Below, one piece after another: positions 24,591 to 35,700 of a stretch of DNA of 40,289 nt. Below the pieces are notes generated by a model. It worked only from the letters and a program-made list of their open reading frames with translations. It was not told the origin of the DNA and searched no databases. Source of the stretch: Bacteroidota bacterium (GTDB lineage Bacteria; Bacteroidota; Ignavibacteria; UBA10030); assembly GCA_016928255.1 (NCBI GenBank), contig JAFGLB010000018.1, positions 1 to 40,289 of the forward strand. The letters are read 5' to 3'. The position numbers and the translations under genes are program-made. Within the stretch, counting starts at the first letter, position 1, and the number at the start of each line of letters is the position of its first letter.

Positions 24591-26726
24591 ATGCCTATTA
24601 TTTCTAAATCAAAAAATCCTTCGCATTTACATCTTTCTGTGCGCTTACGAATGCTTTCGAGAAATCTCTGGTTTACCTGGAATCCGGAAGCATGCAGATT
24701 ATTTAAAGAACTATCCCCTTTTGTATGGCAGAGATCGAACCATAATGCCGCAGCAGTGATGAATGAAATATCTGATCGTGAACTGGAAGCACGACTGCGT
24801 GATCATAATTTTTCAAAAAGAGTTCATGCTGTTCTGGAAAATTTTGAATCATATATGTCGGAAAAATCGACCTGGTCAAAGCGACATGCGGCGGCACTGA
24901 AAGATCCTGTTGCGTACTTCAGCGCTGAATTCGGACTGCATGAATCATTGCCTATATATTCGGGCGGACTCGGAATACTTTCCGGCGACCATACAAAGTC
25001 AGCAAGCGACTTGGGTATACCTTTTATCGGAATCGGACTTTTCTACCGTCAGGGTTATTTTCAGCAGAAACTGAATGCCGACGGCTGGCAGGAAGAATTT
25101 TATCCTGCAAATATCCCGGATAATCTTCCACTTGAACTTGTTCTCCAGCCGGAAGGCGGCAGGCTGCTAAATTCTATCGAGATTGGACACAGCACGGTAT
25201 ATTTCCAGACGTGGGCAGTGCAAGTCGGTCGGGTTACTCTCTTCCTTCTTGATACGAATCTTCCTGAAAACGATCAGCACTTTCAAAACCTCACATCTAC
25301 TGTCTACGGCGGCAACATAGACACGCGAATTGGCCAAGAAAGCATTCTCGGAATAGGCGGCGTGCGGCTCCTCCAATCATTAAAAATTTTACCCTCTGTT
25401 TATCATATGAACGAAGGGCATTCTGCATTTCTTGTGCTTGAGCTGTTGAACCAGGAATTGAAATCAGGCAAAACACGTGAAGAGGCAGAACAGGTAGTTC
25501 GCTCAAAGTGTGTTTTTACAACACATACGCCGGTTCCGGCGGGACATGACAGGTTTAATTCTGAATTGATGTCTTACACATTCGGTAAATTCTGGAACTC
25601 GACGGGATTGACTCATGAAGATATGATGTCCTACGGAAGAATAAATCCTGCCGATACAAACGAGCAGTTTACTATGACCGTTCTGGCAATAAAAATGTCG
25701 CGCGCTTCAAACGGAGTAAGCGAACTGCATGGACATGTCAGCAGAGAGATGTGGAAGAGCATTTTCCCCGGCAAAACCGTGGATGAAGTACCAATCGGAT
25801 ACATTACAAACGGCATACACACGCCGAGCTGGGCAACTGCGTACGCTCATAGTTTTTGGAACAGGCGGCTGGGTTCGGACTGGACCGATAAATTAATGGA
25901 ACCTAAATTCTGGAAGAAAATAGCAAACGACGAATTAGCAACCGACGAAGAATTATGGGCATTGCGATATAACCTGCGCCGTAGTCTTGTTGAATATGCG
26001 AGACGCAGGCATGCAGAACATCAGAGCTGTCAGGCAGAAGCATCATATGCATCAAGTAATATTTTGTCCCCCGATGCTTTAACAATAGGTTTTGCACGCA
26101 GGTTTGCCACATACAAACGGGCTCCGCTGATATTCAGACATCTGGAAAAAACGATTCCCCTCCTTGCCGATGCACAGCGTCCTGTTCAAATAATTTTTGC
26201 CGGAAAGGCGCATCCGCGCGACAACGAAGGCAAAAGATTTATACAAAACATTATCGAGATAACACGCCATTCTCAATTAACCGGCAAGGTTGTTTTTCTT
26301 GAAAATTACGATATAAAAGTTGCGCGTTATCTTATTTCAGGAGTTGATGTATGGCTGAATAATCCGCGGCGTCCGCTCGAAGCCAGCGGAACCAGCGGTA
26401 TGAAGGTTACAATACATGGTGGACTTAACCTCAGCATTATGGACGGATGGTGGCGTGAGGCTTACAACGAAGAAAACGGCTGGAAAATCGGCGATGATTC
26501 AAACGACGCAGATCTCGAGACTCAGGACGAACGCGATTTTGGGAGTTTAGTTCAGTTGATTACAGAATCGGTCGTTCCGGAATTCTACGATCGGGATGGA
26601 CAGGACATACCCCGTAAATGGCTAAAACGTGTCCGAAACGCTATGCAGACACTGATATCGCAGTTTAGTACAGACAGGATGGTAGGCGAATATGTGCAAA
26701 AATATTATCTTAAGAAAGACAATTAA
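24591..26726 (+). CDS. glgP: Alpha-glucan phosphorylase (GT35)
   Basis: Cytoplasmic, PLP-dependent enzyme that phosphorolyses alpha-1,4-glucan to glucose-1-phosphate; 711 aa, matching the shorter 'type 3' phosphorylases that begin with a DUF3417-like N-domain (LRMLSRNLWFTWNPEACRLF ... WQRSNHNA, about 20-55). Family blocks: PVAYFSAEFGLHESLPIYSG, FTTHTPVPAGHDRF, then the PLP-site segment LEASGTSGMKVTIHGG with the Schiff-base lysine near residue 605, followed by DGWWREAYNEENGWKIGD. No anomalies. There is no glgA, glgB or glgC beside it. Supplies glucose-1-phosphate from storage or imported glucans. The Shine-Dalgarno is poor. Confidence 0.96.
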   Translation: MPIISKSKNPSHLHLSVRLRMLSRNLWFTWNPEACRLFKELSPFVWQRSNHNAAAVMNEISDRELEARLRDHNFSKRVHAVLENFESYMSEKSTWSKRHAAALKDPVAYFSAEFGLHESLPIYSGGLGILSGDHTKSASDLGIPFIGIGLFYRQGYFQQKLNADGWQEEFYPANIPDNLPLELVLQPEGGRLLNSIEIGHSTVYFQTWAVQVGRVTLFLLDTNLPENDQHFQNLTSTVYGGNIDTRIGQESILGIGGVRLLQSLKILPSVYHMNEGHSAFLVLELLNQELKSGKTREEAEQVVRSKCVFTTHTPVPAGHDRFNSELMSYTFGKFWNSTGLTHEDMMSYGRINPADTNEQFTMTVLAIKMSRASNGVSELHGHVSREMWKSIFPGKTVDEVPIGYITNGIHTPSWATAYAHSFWNRRLGSDWTDKLMEPKFWKKIANDELATDEELWALRYNLRRSLVEYARRRHAEHQSCQAEASYASSNILSPDALTIGFARRFATYKRAPLIFRHLEKTIPLLADAQRPVQIIFAGKAHPRDNEGKRFIQNIIEITRHSQLTGKVVFLENYDIKVARYLISGVDVWLNNPRRPLEASGTSGMKVTIHGGLNLSIMDGWWREAYNEENGWKIGDDSNDADLETQDERDFGSLVQLITESVVPEFYDRDGQDIPRKWLKRVRNAMQTLISQFSTDRMVGEYVQKYYLKKDN

Positions 26727-26868
26727 AGATATTTCAACGATTCATCCCCTTTAAAAGACAATTTTTACTAAACTTCATTAAAGACATTATTGACATTCTT
26801 CTCCTACCGCACTATCTTTAAGTGATATAGCGGATATAGACTTGTATCTGAACTAGGAGCATGATTAT

Positions 26869-29823
26869 ATGACCAATCCATCAGAAATACGAACGCAAAA
26901 AATTTCTGCAATCATGTTCACAGACATTGCGGGATTTTCCAAAAAACTCTCTGAAGATGAAGTCCGCGCATTTGATCTTCTGAAAACCCATGATGCATTA
27001 ATAAGAGTTCTTACAGCAAAGTTTGACGGGAAAGTGCTTAAATCACTTGGCGATTCTTTTATGGTAGAATTTCCAAGCGGCGTCAATGCTGTAAAATGCG
27101 CGGTAGAGATACAGAAAAGGTTTTGGAACTTTAACCGCGGCAAAATGGAATCGGACACAATAAGAATCCGCATAGGCATTCATATAAGTGAGACAGTCGT
27201 ACGCCATGGCGACATATTGGGAGCGGATACAGCGATCGTCTCGCGGATCGAAGCAATGACCGAGCCTAACCGCATCTGTATATCCTCGGATGTATACGAG
27301 CACATAAAAAATTTACTGCCGATTCAGGTTTACAGAATGGGTTCTTTGGAACTCAAGGATGTAGCGCGAGAGATCGAGGTATACGAAATACTCATAGACT
27401 CCATACCTGAACTTGCCCAGCCCTCGGCAACTGCACAGCAGGTATCGTTATCACAGCAAAGTACTGTTGCAGTTAAGCGTGAAGAGGAAGAATTCCGCGA
27501 AGCAAAAAAAATTGAGGAGACAAAACAGCGTCTTTTCAGTGATCAGGCAAGAATGGAAGAAGAGCGAAACAAAAAAATTGCCGCCCATTATACGCGTGCA
27601 GAAATTTTCTTCGAAGCAGGCGCTATTGAAAAAGCCGAGCAAGAGCTTGCCGAAATCGCAAAACTTGATCCGCAGCAGCGCCCGCCTGTACAAAGGGACA
27701 ACAAAGAAGAGGAAACGAAGCGTTCAATCCAGGATCATCTTTTTAAAGCGCGTGATTTCCTGACCGTTAAAGAGCTCGATGCCGCCGAAGAAGAGGTAAA
27801 CGAGATCTTCCGCACTAATCCTCTTCACGTGGAAGCCCAGCAGATACTCATGCAGATCGAAGAGGAGCGGTACAGGCAGGAGGAGAAAAAGCGGGTTAAG
27901 CATTCAGAACCTGAAACTAAGCATATCTCAGAAGATGAACAGAAAATTGAATCTCTTCTTGAGCAGGCAGAGAATCTGCTCCAGGAGGAAAAATTCACGG
28001 ACGCCACATTTGTATTGCATGATCTGTTTCTTATAGATCCGAATCACTTTAAAGGAAGGCGCCTCGAGGAACGCATACGGCAGGCTGAACAAACAAAGAT
28101 CGAACTGCAGCGCCTTCAAGGCGACCAGCCGCACGAAGAACAGCGTTATTATCCCGGCCTTGCCCAGCTCCAAAGAAAAGTGGAAGATCAAATACAGCAG
28201 CAGTCACAGGTAATACAGAGGGGAGCAGTCCGCGGCCCGAGATCAAACAAACCGTATCAGATTGCCGGAATTGTTTTGCTCGTGATAGCTGCGTTATTTA
28301 TCATCCCAAAAATTATTGATTTAATCTTTCCCCGGCATGCATCGATTGCTATACTAAGATTTTCGAGCCCGGCCGGGGAATTAAATGAATTCGACCTGTC
28401 TGATGTTCTTCCAAAACTGCTTGCAGAGGATTTTTCACGTTGCGAACATGTCACGGTGATTTCCCCTTCATCTTCACTTTTATATATATCCGATCCGGCA
28501 TACTTGAATAAAATAGCTTCCAACCTGCAGGTTGAATATGTCCTGGCAGGTTCTATAAAAAATGATGACGGACGTTACAGTGTCAAGCTCAGTCTTCTCG
28601 CTCCTGATGAAGATGAACCGATAGATCTTGGAACAGTTCAGGGTTCGTATGCAACTTTAAGCGGAATGCGCTCGTCAATTTTGCAGAGAGTTCTTGAGAA
28701 ATCCAAAGTAAGATCGGATATTCCGGAAATAATTCAGCCCGCTAATACTGATGCATTTGTACGGTACATAAAGGGATTGCATTATATGAACCGAAAGTCG
28801 GGACAGTATATCGACTCGGCTAGAATTCTGCTTCAAACTGCCGTTCAAATTGATCCTACGCTGTGCATGGCATACGGGTCGCTGGCAGAGCTGCAAATGC
28901 GCACATTTAAAACGATCGAGGAAAATCAATTACTTCAATCGGCAATAGAATATGCACAGCGGGCTTTAAAATGTTCACCGAATGATGCGGTAGCACATCA
29001 AGTTCTGGCAGCAGGCAGCCGCCTTTCACAGAATTACTACTCGGCTTTATCCTATCTCAACCAGAGCCTGGAAATAGATCCGCAAAATCCTGAGTGCTTC
29101 AGAGAACTGGCACTTCTTTCTCTTATCAGCAGAAAGTTCGATGAAGCCGCATCATATGCTTCCGTGGCAATTACTTATGACCCCAAAAACGCCTATTCTC
29201 ATTTTGTACTCGGACTAGTCCGGCAGATGAAACAGGATTATTTCGGTGCGGAGAATTCATATCAGCAGGCACAGCAGCCGGGCGAAGATAATTCGATACT
29301 GATGGCTTACTATGTCCAAAATGTCTGGATTGGCCAGGGAAACTATGATAAAGTGATACGTTACTGCGAACAGATGATACGTACATCGCCGGAGAATTAC
29401 AGGTATTATTATTGGATCGGACGCGCATATCAGCTTTCACTGCAAATAAGTATAGCGGAAGAATGGCTTCGCAAGGGACTCGCCAAAGCAGAACAAAGCA
29501 TTGATGAAGACCCCAAGGATGCCATTGCTCATACGTATGCCGGATTGATCTATTCCCGTCTTGGGAAATTCCCCGAAGGCGAAGCGGCCATGAACAAGGC
29601 AATGAGACTTGACAGCGCTTCAGTCGAAGTGGTATTCAGGAACGCAGACCTTTACTCCATTCAACGAAATAAAGAAAAAGCACTTTCCGCACTGGAAAAT
29701 GCATTGAGGCGGCAGTACGACTTTGCTGAAATATTAAATCCGGATTTATCTTTTGTAGCGCCCGAGTCTGAATTTATTTCAGCTATCACTCAGAAAATCG
29801 AAGGCAAGTGGCCGGCAAAATAA
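26869..29823 (+). CDS. Class III cyclase-domain / TolB-like / TPR membrane protein
   Basis: A 984-aa protein with AGGAG nine bases before the ATG. Order: class III nucleotide cyclase domain (about 10-185); three TPR-like helix pairs in a charged region (about 235-430); one transmembrane helix (about 463-486, IAGIVLLVIAALFIIPKI); a TolB/FlgO-like domain (about 490-620, SIAILRFSS ... VEYVLAGSI); and C-terminal TPRs (about 630-975). The cyclase domain keeps the metal Asp residues D19 and D62, the adenine-specifying K58 and D115, and R126, but has Ala122 where the transition-state Asn is expected. It faces the cytoplasm at its N-terminus with TPRs on the far side of the membrane. Either a low-activity adenylate cyclase or a degenerate sensor; the partner is unknown. 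Confidence 0.9.
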   Translation: MTNPSEIRTQKISAIMFTDIAGFSKKLSEDEVRAFDLLKTHDALIRVLTAKFDGKVLKSLGDSFMVEFPSGVNAVKCAVEIQKRFWNFNRGKMESDTIRIRIGIHISETVVRHGDILGADTAIVSRIEAMTEPNRICISSDVYEHIKNLLPIQVYRMGSLELKDVAREIEVYEILIDSIPELAQPSATAQQVSLSQQSTVAVKREEEEFREAKKIEETKQRLFSDQARMEEERNKKIAAHYTRAEIFFEAGAIEKAEQELAEIAKLDPQQRPPVQRDNKEEETKRSIQDHLFKARDFLTVKELDAAEEEVNEIFRTNPLHVEAQQILMQIEEERYRQEEKKRVKHSEPETKHISEDEQKIESLLEQAENLLQEEKFTDATFVLHDLFLIDPNHFKGRRLEERIRQAEQTKIELQRLQGDQPHEEQRYYPGLAQLQRKVEDQIQQQSQVIQRGAVRGPRSNKPYQIAGIVLLVIAALFIIPKIIDLIFPRHASIAILRFSSPAGELNEFDLSDVLPKLLAEDFSRCEHVTVISPSSSLLYISDPAYLNKIASNLQVEYVLAGSIKNDDGRYSVKLSLLAPDEDEPIDLGTVQGSYATLSGMRSSILQRVLEKSKVRSDIPEIIQPANTDAFVRYIKGLHYMNRKSGQYIDSARILLQTAVQIDPTLCMAYGSLAELQMRTFKTIEENQLLQSAIEYAQRALKCSPNDAVAHQVLAAGSRLSQNYYSALSYLNQSLEIDPQNPECFRELALLSLISRKFDEAASYASVAITYDPKNAYSHFVLGLVRQMKQDYFGAENSYQQAQQPGEDNSILMAYYVQNVWIGQGNYDKVIRYCEQMIRTSPENYRYYYWIGRAYQLSLQISIAEEWLRKGLAKAEQSIDEDPKDAIAHTYAGLIYSRLGKFPEGEAAMNKAMRLDSASVEVVFRNADLYSIQRNKEKALSALENALRRQYDFAEILNPDLSFVAPESEFISAITQKIEGKWPAK

Positions 29824-29999
29824 ATCTGGCATTTCTCAACGGCCTGATTTACTGATATTTCCTGTTTTACGGGAACAGATGTATTTAAACCTGCTCATTG
29901 TCCTTTCGACAGCAATTCTTTATTTGCCTCCCGTCATTTTTTTGCATAAGTTATGCTGGTTTTAGGATATTACTAAATATAGAAATTGGCAACGGTATT

Positions 30000-30476
30000 A
30001 TGTCCCTCCGAAGAAGAATAGTAAGAGAACGGGTTTTGCAGGCATTGTATGCCTTTGAGTTGTCTCAGGAACCCATAGAAACGATTATTAAAAATATTGC
30101 GGGTGATTTGCAGAAACAGCCGGAATCATTCTCATTCGCCAAACAGCTGATTTTAAAAGTAATAGACGATAATAAAGAATTGGATTCTCTTATCCGCCAG
30201 CGTGTCGAGCATTGGGAATTCAATCGGCTCGCGATAATCGATAAGATTATACTTCGCATGAGTATTTGTGAACTATTGTATTTCGAGGATATCCCCCCAA
30301 AAGTTACGATAAACGAAGCTATCGAAATCGCACGTTCGTTCAGTACCGATAAAAGCGACAAATTCGTTAACGGCGTTCTCGATTCTATTCTTGAAGACCT
30401 TAAAAAAGAAAACAGGATAAAAAAGACCGGACGCGGACTTGTCGATACTCACGCGAACAAGAAGCCAAAATCATAA
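30000..30476 (+). CDS. nusB: Transcription antitermination factor NusB
   Basis: A 158-aa RNA-binding factor that with NusE (S10) nucleates antitermination complexes, chiefly on rRNA operons. The ATG at 30000 gives the standard start SLRRRIVRERVLQALYAFEL; a longer frame from a TTG at 29898 is not NusB-like. Family blocks present: ELDSLIRQRVEHWEFNRLA, IDKIILRMSICELLY and PPKVTINEAIEIARSFS, ending FVNGVLDSI. Its stop overlaps the next gene's start (TAATG), so it is coupled with the MFS transporter gene. Confidence 0.97.
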   Translation: MSLRRRIVRERVLQALYAFELSQEPIETIIKNIAGDLQKQPESFSFAKQLILKVIDDNKELDSLIRQRVEHWEFNRLAIIDKIILRMSICELLYFEDIPPKVTINEAIEIARSFSTDKSDKFVNGVLDSILEDLKKENRIKKTGRGLVDTHANKKPKS

Positions 30477-31753
30477 TGAGTAATCCGATCTCTCAATCTC
30501 CTATCCGTCCGGCAAAACGCGGGCAGGTTTTTTCCTGGGCACTCTTTGATTTTGCCAATACGGCGTTTTACGTCATTATCCTTACAGTGGGATACCCGCT
30601 CTACTTCAAAGAAATAATTGCCGGCAGCGAACAGGGTGACCTTCTGTGGGGTTCCTCCTTCAGTATTTCTATGATAATCGTCGCATTGCTTTCTCCTGTA
30701 CTCGGAGCCATAGCAGATAACGGAGCAGGAAAAAAAAGATTCCTGGGAATATTTACATCTATTTGCATCTTGTCGACTGCACTTCTTTTCTTCGTTTATA
30801 ACGGAATGATTATAACAGGAATGATACTGCTTATACTGGCTAATATAGGTTTTGAGGCAGGCCTGGTTTTTTATGATGCTTTTCTTCCGGAAATATCCAC
30901 AGAAAAGAGTTACGGCCGGGTATCAGGTTACGGTTATGCACTGGGATACGCCGGATCACTTTTTACACTTGCACTCGCTTACCCGCTTTACGCCGGCGGC
31001 TTCAGCGAAGCTAACCTGCTGAATATCAGAATCAGTTTTCTAATCGCTGCAGGATGTTTTTTTCTTTTCTCTCTGCCGCTGTTTTTTTTCCTTCCGGATA
31101 AACAGCGGGTTTCGAGCCAGAAATTCAATTCCGTCAAGGCAGGCTTCGAACGGCTCCGATCAACTTATAAGCAATTTCCGAGGTACCGGAATGTTGCGCG
31201 CTTCCTCTTTTCCTATTTTATCTACATCGACGGAGTAAATACAATTATTATTTTCTCTTCAATATTCGCTCATGAAACCTTGAAAATGGGAATCGGTGAA
31301 ATTGTTATTTTCTTCGGTATGGTTCAAACATCCGCCATAATAGGATCCATTATATTCGGCATACTTGCGGATCATTTAGGACACAAACGCACACTGAGCA
31401 CAACACTGCTTCTCTGGCTGGTTATAATTATTTTAGCATATTTTGTCCAGGATAAATTGCCGTTCTATATCATCGGTTGTCTTGCAGGCATCGCTTTAGG
31501 CTCCTCTCAGTCTACAAGCAGAAGCCTGATGAGCGATATTACTCCCTATGAAAAAAAGACGGAGTTTTTCGGCTTTTATTCCTTTTTTGGAAAGGCATCC
31601 GCCATTTTGGGCCCCTTTGTCTTTGGAATAATTTCTGTATATTTCAATCAGAGGATAGCCATTCTTTCAATAGGTTTTTTTCTTATTGCGGGATTTATTT
31701 TACTGCAAAGAGTTGAAGAACAAACAAAAAAAGGATCTGCTGTTGACGGATAG
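30476..31753 (+). CDS. MFS transporter of the UMF1 (Atg22-like) group
   Basis: A 425-aa inner-membrane protein with about twelve hydrophobic spans. The N-terminus WALFDFANTAFYVIILTVGYPLYF is characteristic of UMF1/Atg22-like transporters, and the loop SPVLGAIADNGAGKKR is the MFS motif A-like segment; FGILADHLGHKRTL repeats it in the second half. Substrates of bacterial members are poorly known, and yeast Atg22 exports amino acids from the vacuole. Its start overlaps the nusB stop, and the next gene follows after 31 bp, so the three probably form an operon. No direction of transport can be deduced. Confidence 0.92.
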   Translation: MSNPISQSPIRPAKRGQVFSWALFDFANTAFYVIILTVGYPLYFKEIIAGSEQGDLLWGSSFSISMIIVALLSPVLGAIADNGAGKKRFLGIFTSICILSTALLFFVYNGMIITGMILLILANIGFEAGLVFYDAFLPEISTEKSYGRVSGYGYALGYAGSLFTLALAYPLYAGGFSEANLLNIRISFLIAAGCFFLFSLPLFFFLPDKQRVSSQKFNSVKAGFERLRSTYKQFPRYRNVARFLFSYFIYIDGVNTIIIFSSIFAHETLKMGIGEIVIFFGMVQTSAIIGSIIFGILADHLGHKRTLSTTLLLWLVIIILAYFVQDKLPFYIIGCLAGIALGSSQSTSRSLMSDITPYEKKTEFFGFYSFFGKASAILGPFVFGIISVYFNQRIAILSIGFFLIAGFILLQRVEEQTKKGSAVDG

Positions 31754-31784
31754 AAAATATTTTTAATACAGGAAGGAACATCAC

Positions 31785-32711
31785 ATGCGTATTTTCATTT
31801 ATTCTGCCCTTATAATACTCTTTCTGGGATGCGGTACGGAAGAAAAAGAGACTACCACGAGGGGGCGGCTGCATTTTATCATTCCGGAATCTATTGCGCC
31901 GCTTATGATCAACGAAGTTGAAATATTTTTAAAACTATATAAAGAAAACGGGGCAGAAATAACATATACTATTGCTTCAATTGAAACTGCAGCAAGCCAA
32001 TTCGTGCAGGATACGGGCAGAATTGCATTCCTGCCCCGCCCGCTTACAGAACAGGAAATAGAAATTGTAAAAGCTGTTTCGCCTAACTTTAATGAATTGA
32101 TCGTAGCGTACGACGGAATTGTAATTGTCGTCAATCAAAAGAATGAATTCAGCCGGATGTCGACAACTGAAATTCAAAAGATCATCTCAGGAAAAATTAC
32201 CCGCTGGGAGCAGCTTTCATCTACCATGCCGGTGAGAGGAACAATAAAAATATACTGCCAGGATTCATCAGACGATCTGGAGTTTCTCAGGCATCGGTTA
32301 TTAAAAGATGCAAACGTAACCGCCAAAATCAATAAGACTCTTTCCGACGAACAAACGATACAGTCGGTAGAAAATGACCCGATATCTCTCGGTATAGTGG
32401 CTCTTAACTGGGTAAATTCGGCAAAATCACAGGTAAAAATCATCGAACTTGGACGAACAAAAGAAGACGCGGATACTTCATTCATGCCTCCGCCCGAAGC
32501 AATAGGCAAATACTACTCCCCGCACCCTGCTTACATCCACCTGAACTATTATCCGCTTAAACGTGCCATATATCTATACACACGCAATAACGTAGATTTA
32601 GCGGCAGGATTCGGGACATACGTAGCGACATCGGAGGGCCAGAAAATTATACTTGACCACGGGCTTCTTCCAGGCACACAGAAGATAAAGCTGAAATCTG
32701 CGCAGCCTTGA
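31785..32711 (+). CDS. PstS-like substrate-binding lipoprotein
   Basis: A 308-aa periplasmic-type solute-binding lipoprotein with a strong ribosome site (AGGAAGG). The signal peptide ends in a lipobox, LFLGC with Cys16 (SALIILFLGCG), so it should be membrane-anchored. The fold resembles phosphate-binding proteins: IAYDG-like segment VAYDGIVIVVNQKN, STTEIQKIISGKITRWEQL, and the final TSEGQKIILDHGLLP, all typical of PstS relatives. No permease or ATPase genes (pstCAB) are nearby, so it may serve as a sensor or an unlinked transporter component. Phosphate is the likely ligand by family, but not shown. Confidence 0.88.
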   Translation: MRIFIYSALIILFLGCGTEEKETTTRGRLHFIIPESIAPLMINEVEIFLKLYKENGAEITYTIASIETAASQFVQDTGRIAFLPRPLTEQEIEIVKAVSPNFNELIVAYDGIVIVVNQKNEFSRMSTTEIQKIISGKITRWEQLSSTMPVRGTIKIYCQDSSDDLEFLRHRLLKDANVTAKINKTLSDEQTIQSVENDPISLGIVALNWVNSAKSQVKIIELGRTKEDADTSFMPPPEAIGKYYSPHPAYIHLNYYPLKRAIYLYTRNNVDLAAGFGTYVATSEGQKIILDHGLLPGTQKIKLKSAQP

Positions 32712-32764
32712 ATAGATGCACAAATTATTCAAAAAAACCACATCCCAAAAATAAACGGGGACTC

Positions 32765-35700
32765 ATGAATCGCATATTCAGATATATACCTAATATATCC
32801 ATCCTATCAAGGATTATTATCTCTTTATTCCTATTTTTTAATATTACTCTGAAAATATCCGCACAAAGTAGTTCAAGTAAAAATCTTACAGGCACCATTC
32901 CGCATTCTGTAATGTTAGCACCACCAAAAAAGTGCTTTATCAAAACAATGCAGGATTATAAAAAGCACAAACTATCAGGACTAAAAAAAGGTCAGGCAAA
33001 TCAATTAATAGCAATTCAAGGAACAAGAGAAGTGCCTGTTTTATTAGGAAAATTCTCGGACACACAAAATGATCCATGGAATCCTAATGACTTACAAAAA
33101 GCACTATTTGATGGTCCATCACCTAGATCAACGATGAAAGAGTATTTCCATGCAATGTCATACGGACAGTTCAATGTTGGTGGTTCTGTTTCAGCATGGT
33201 ATACTGTATCCCATCCTAAGAGTTATTATAGTACACATGGGACTCTTTTTGATAACCCGCAGACTAAAGAATTCCTGAAAGAAGTACTGGATTCTTCAGA
33301 TAGTTCAATTGATTTTCGTCAATTTGACAATGATGGACCCGATGGGATCCCTAATTCAGGCGATGACGATGGTTTCGTCGATATTGTTTTTTTTGTTTCT
33401 ATCGGATCAAATGGACGTTCTTCCGATGATATTTGGCCGCATTTCTATCTATATAGTATTTTTTATGGAAATCCATATACTACTAACGATATCGGTATAA
33501 ATGGCCAACCCATTTTAATCGATGAATATACTATTCAAAATTCAGAATCGGGCGAAGATTATTACTCACTACCACCTACCGCATTATTTTGCCATGAATT
33601 CGGACATGCACTTGGTTTACCTGATCTTTATGATATAGACTACAGTTCAGACGGAATTGGGGGATGGGGACTTATGGGATACCAGAGTTATTATTCTAAT
33701 GAGCATCCTGTAGGTATGGAAGCCTGGTCTAAGTATCACCTGGGGTGGATTATTCCACCGGTATACGATGAAGGCAGCCATCTGAATCAAGTAATCAGAA
33801 ATTCCTATCAAAATTCAGAGGCATATATAATAAAGAAGAAAAGTGATAGCAAATACTTTCTGATAGAAAACAGAAGAAGAATTGGATTTGATGAATTTAT
33901 TAGATGCGAAGGCTTATTGATCTGGTCTGTAAACGAATCAAAATTTGAATTTGGACAGACAGGAGGTTATGGTTGGAACAATGCAGGTAATGCTGATGAT
34001 AGTGATAGAGGAGTAAATCTAATAAAAGCGGATAATTCAGACAATGCTTACACCGAAGAAGGAGACGCTTATCCGGGGCATGCTAATAATCATACTCTTG
34101 ATCGAAATAGCTTGCCAAATAGCAGGGATCGTGACGGATTTGATACAGGGATCGGAATTACTAATATTAGAGAACAGGAAGACACAATCGTTGCTAATAT
34201 CAGTATCAGTACCGCAGTTTTGAATTCTTTCCTTATTGAACCACAACCGATGGAATTTTTCAATACAAATGAATTAATCGCGATAAAAGGTACAGCAGAT
34301 GGTACAAATTTTATAAGTTATGATTTGGATATTGGTGAAGGAACAAATCCGCAATCATGGACATCTTTCGTGACAAATAATTTTCGTGTTGTTGACTCAA
34401 CTTTAGGATATTTAAATCCTTTCTCAATATCTAAAGAAAATATATATACAATTCGATTGAAAGCGAAAGACAATGAAGGCATTTCTGTAAGTACTTCTCA
34501 GATTTATCTTAGTTCTGCTTTTGCTTCAGGTTGGCCGCAGAAAGTTGAGGATAGAATAATTGCACATTCAATCGGAGTGGATGATATAGATAATGATGGC
34601 AAAGTTGAAATAACTGCCGGAGTATATAGTACGACAAAAAGTAATGCTTACTTATATATGTGGACAAGCGATGGAAGATCAAAGGATTCTCTATTATGGC
34701 CAAAGACAGTATCAGGAAACCGGATTTCCGCTCCAGCTTTTGCTGATTTAGATAGAGATGGCAAAAAAGAAATAATTTTTACAACAATAAATAGTTTATA
34801 CGTTCTGCGAAGTGATGGTACAAATTTCCCTGGATGGCCAAATCCAATTTCTTCTTTTTCTGCACCAGTTGTTAGTGATATTGACGGTGATGGAAATCTT
34901 GAAATTATTGCCTCTGAAACATCTTCACCGAAAGTATACGCTTGGCGATCGAACGGAGTACAATGTTCTGGATGGCCACAGACTATGGATAATAATAATT
35001 TTTATGGTCCTGTTGTATCGTTTAGTCCTGTTGTATCTGACCTCGACAATGACGGCAAATGCGAAATCATTCAGAAAAATGAGTCCGGACAGCTATATAT
35101 ATGGAATTACGATGGACAACTAAGAAGAAGCCTGTCATTAGCTGAACATGATTTTAGATCATCTGAACCGATTGTTGCGGATCTGGACGGTAATGGACAA
35201 AAAGAAATAATAACTCTATGTGATCATAGTATCTACGTATTTACCATAGATGGATCAATAGTCCCTGGCTGGCCTAAACCAATCAATAGATATGATGCGA
35301 CAGAGACATTTGCAGTTTCAGATATAAACAACGATAATTATGCTGAGATTATTCTTGCAACGGATTACGTTACTGTATATGATTACCAGGGCAACATACT
35401 GCCTGGATGGCCGTCAGATCCTTTATTAAGTGATCATATAGATGCCGAAGCCAATCCTACGCATCCAATTGCTGCGGATATCAATAGCGACGGTGAAATT
35501 GAAATTATTGTCGTTAATTATAGAAATATATTTGCCCTTTCAAATAAGGGCAAAATTATTGATGGATGGCCGCGAAAAATACCTAATCGTGTTGATCAGG
35601 GTTACTGGATAGCTTTTCGCGAATATACTCCAATTATTACAGACATCAACCTGGATGGAAATATTGAAATCGCTCTTGGCGCTGAGAATCAAGTATTGGT

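Noticed and set aside
29898-29999. N-terminal extension of NusB from a TTG codon
   Set aside because: The canonical NusB N-terminus begins at 30000; the extension has no NusB-like residues.
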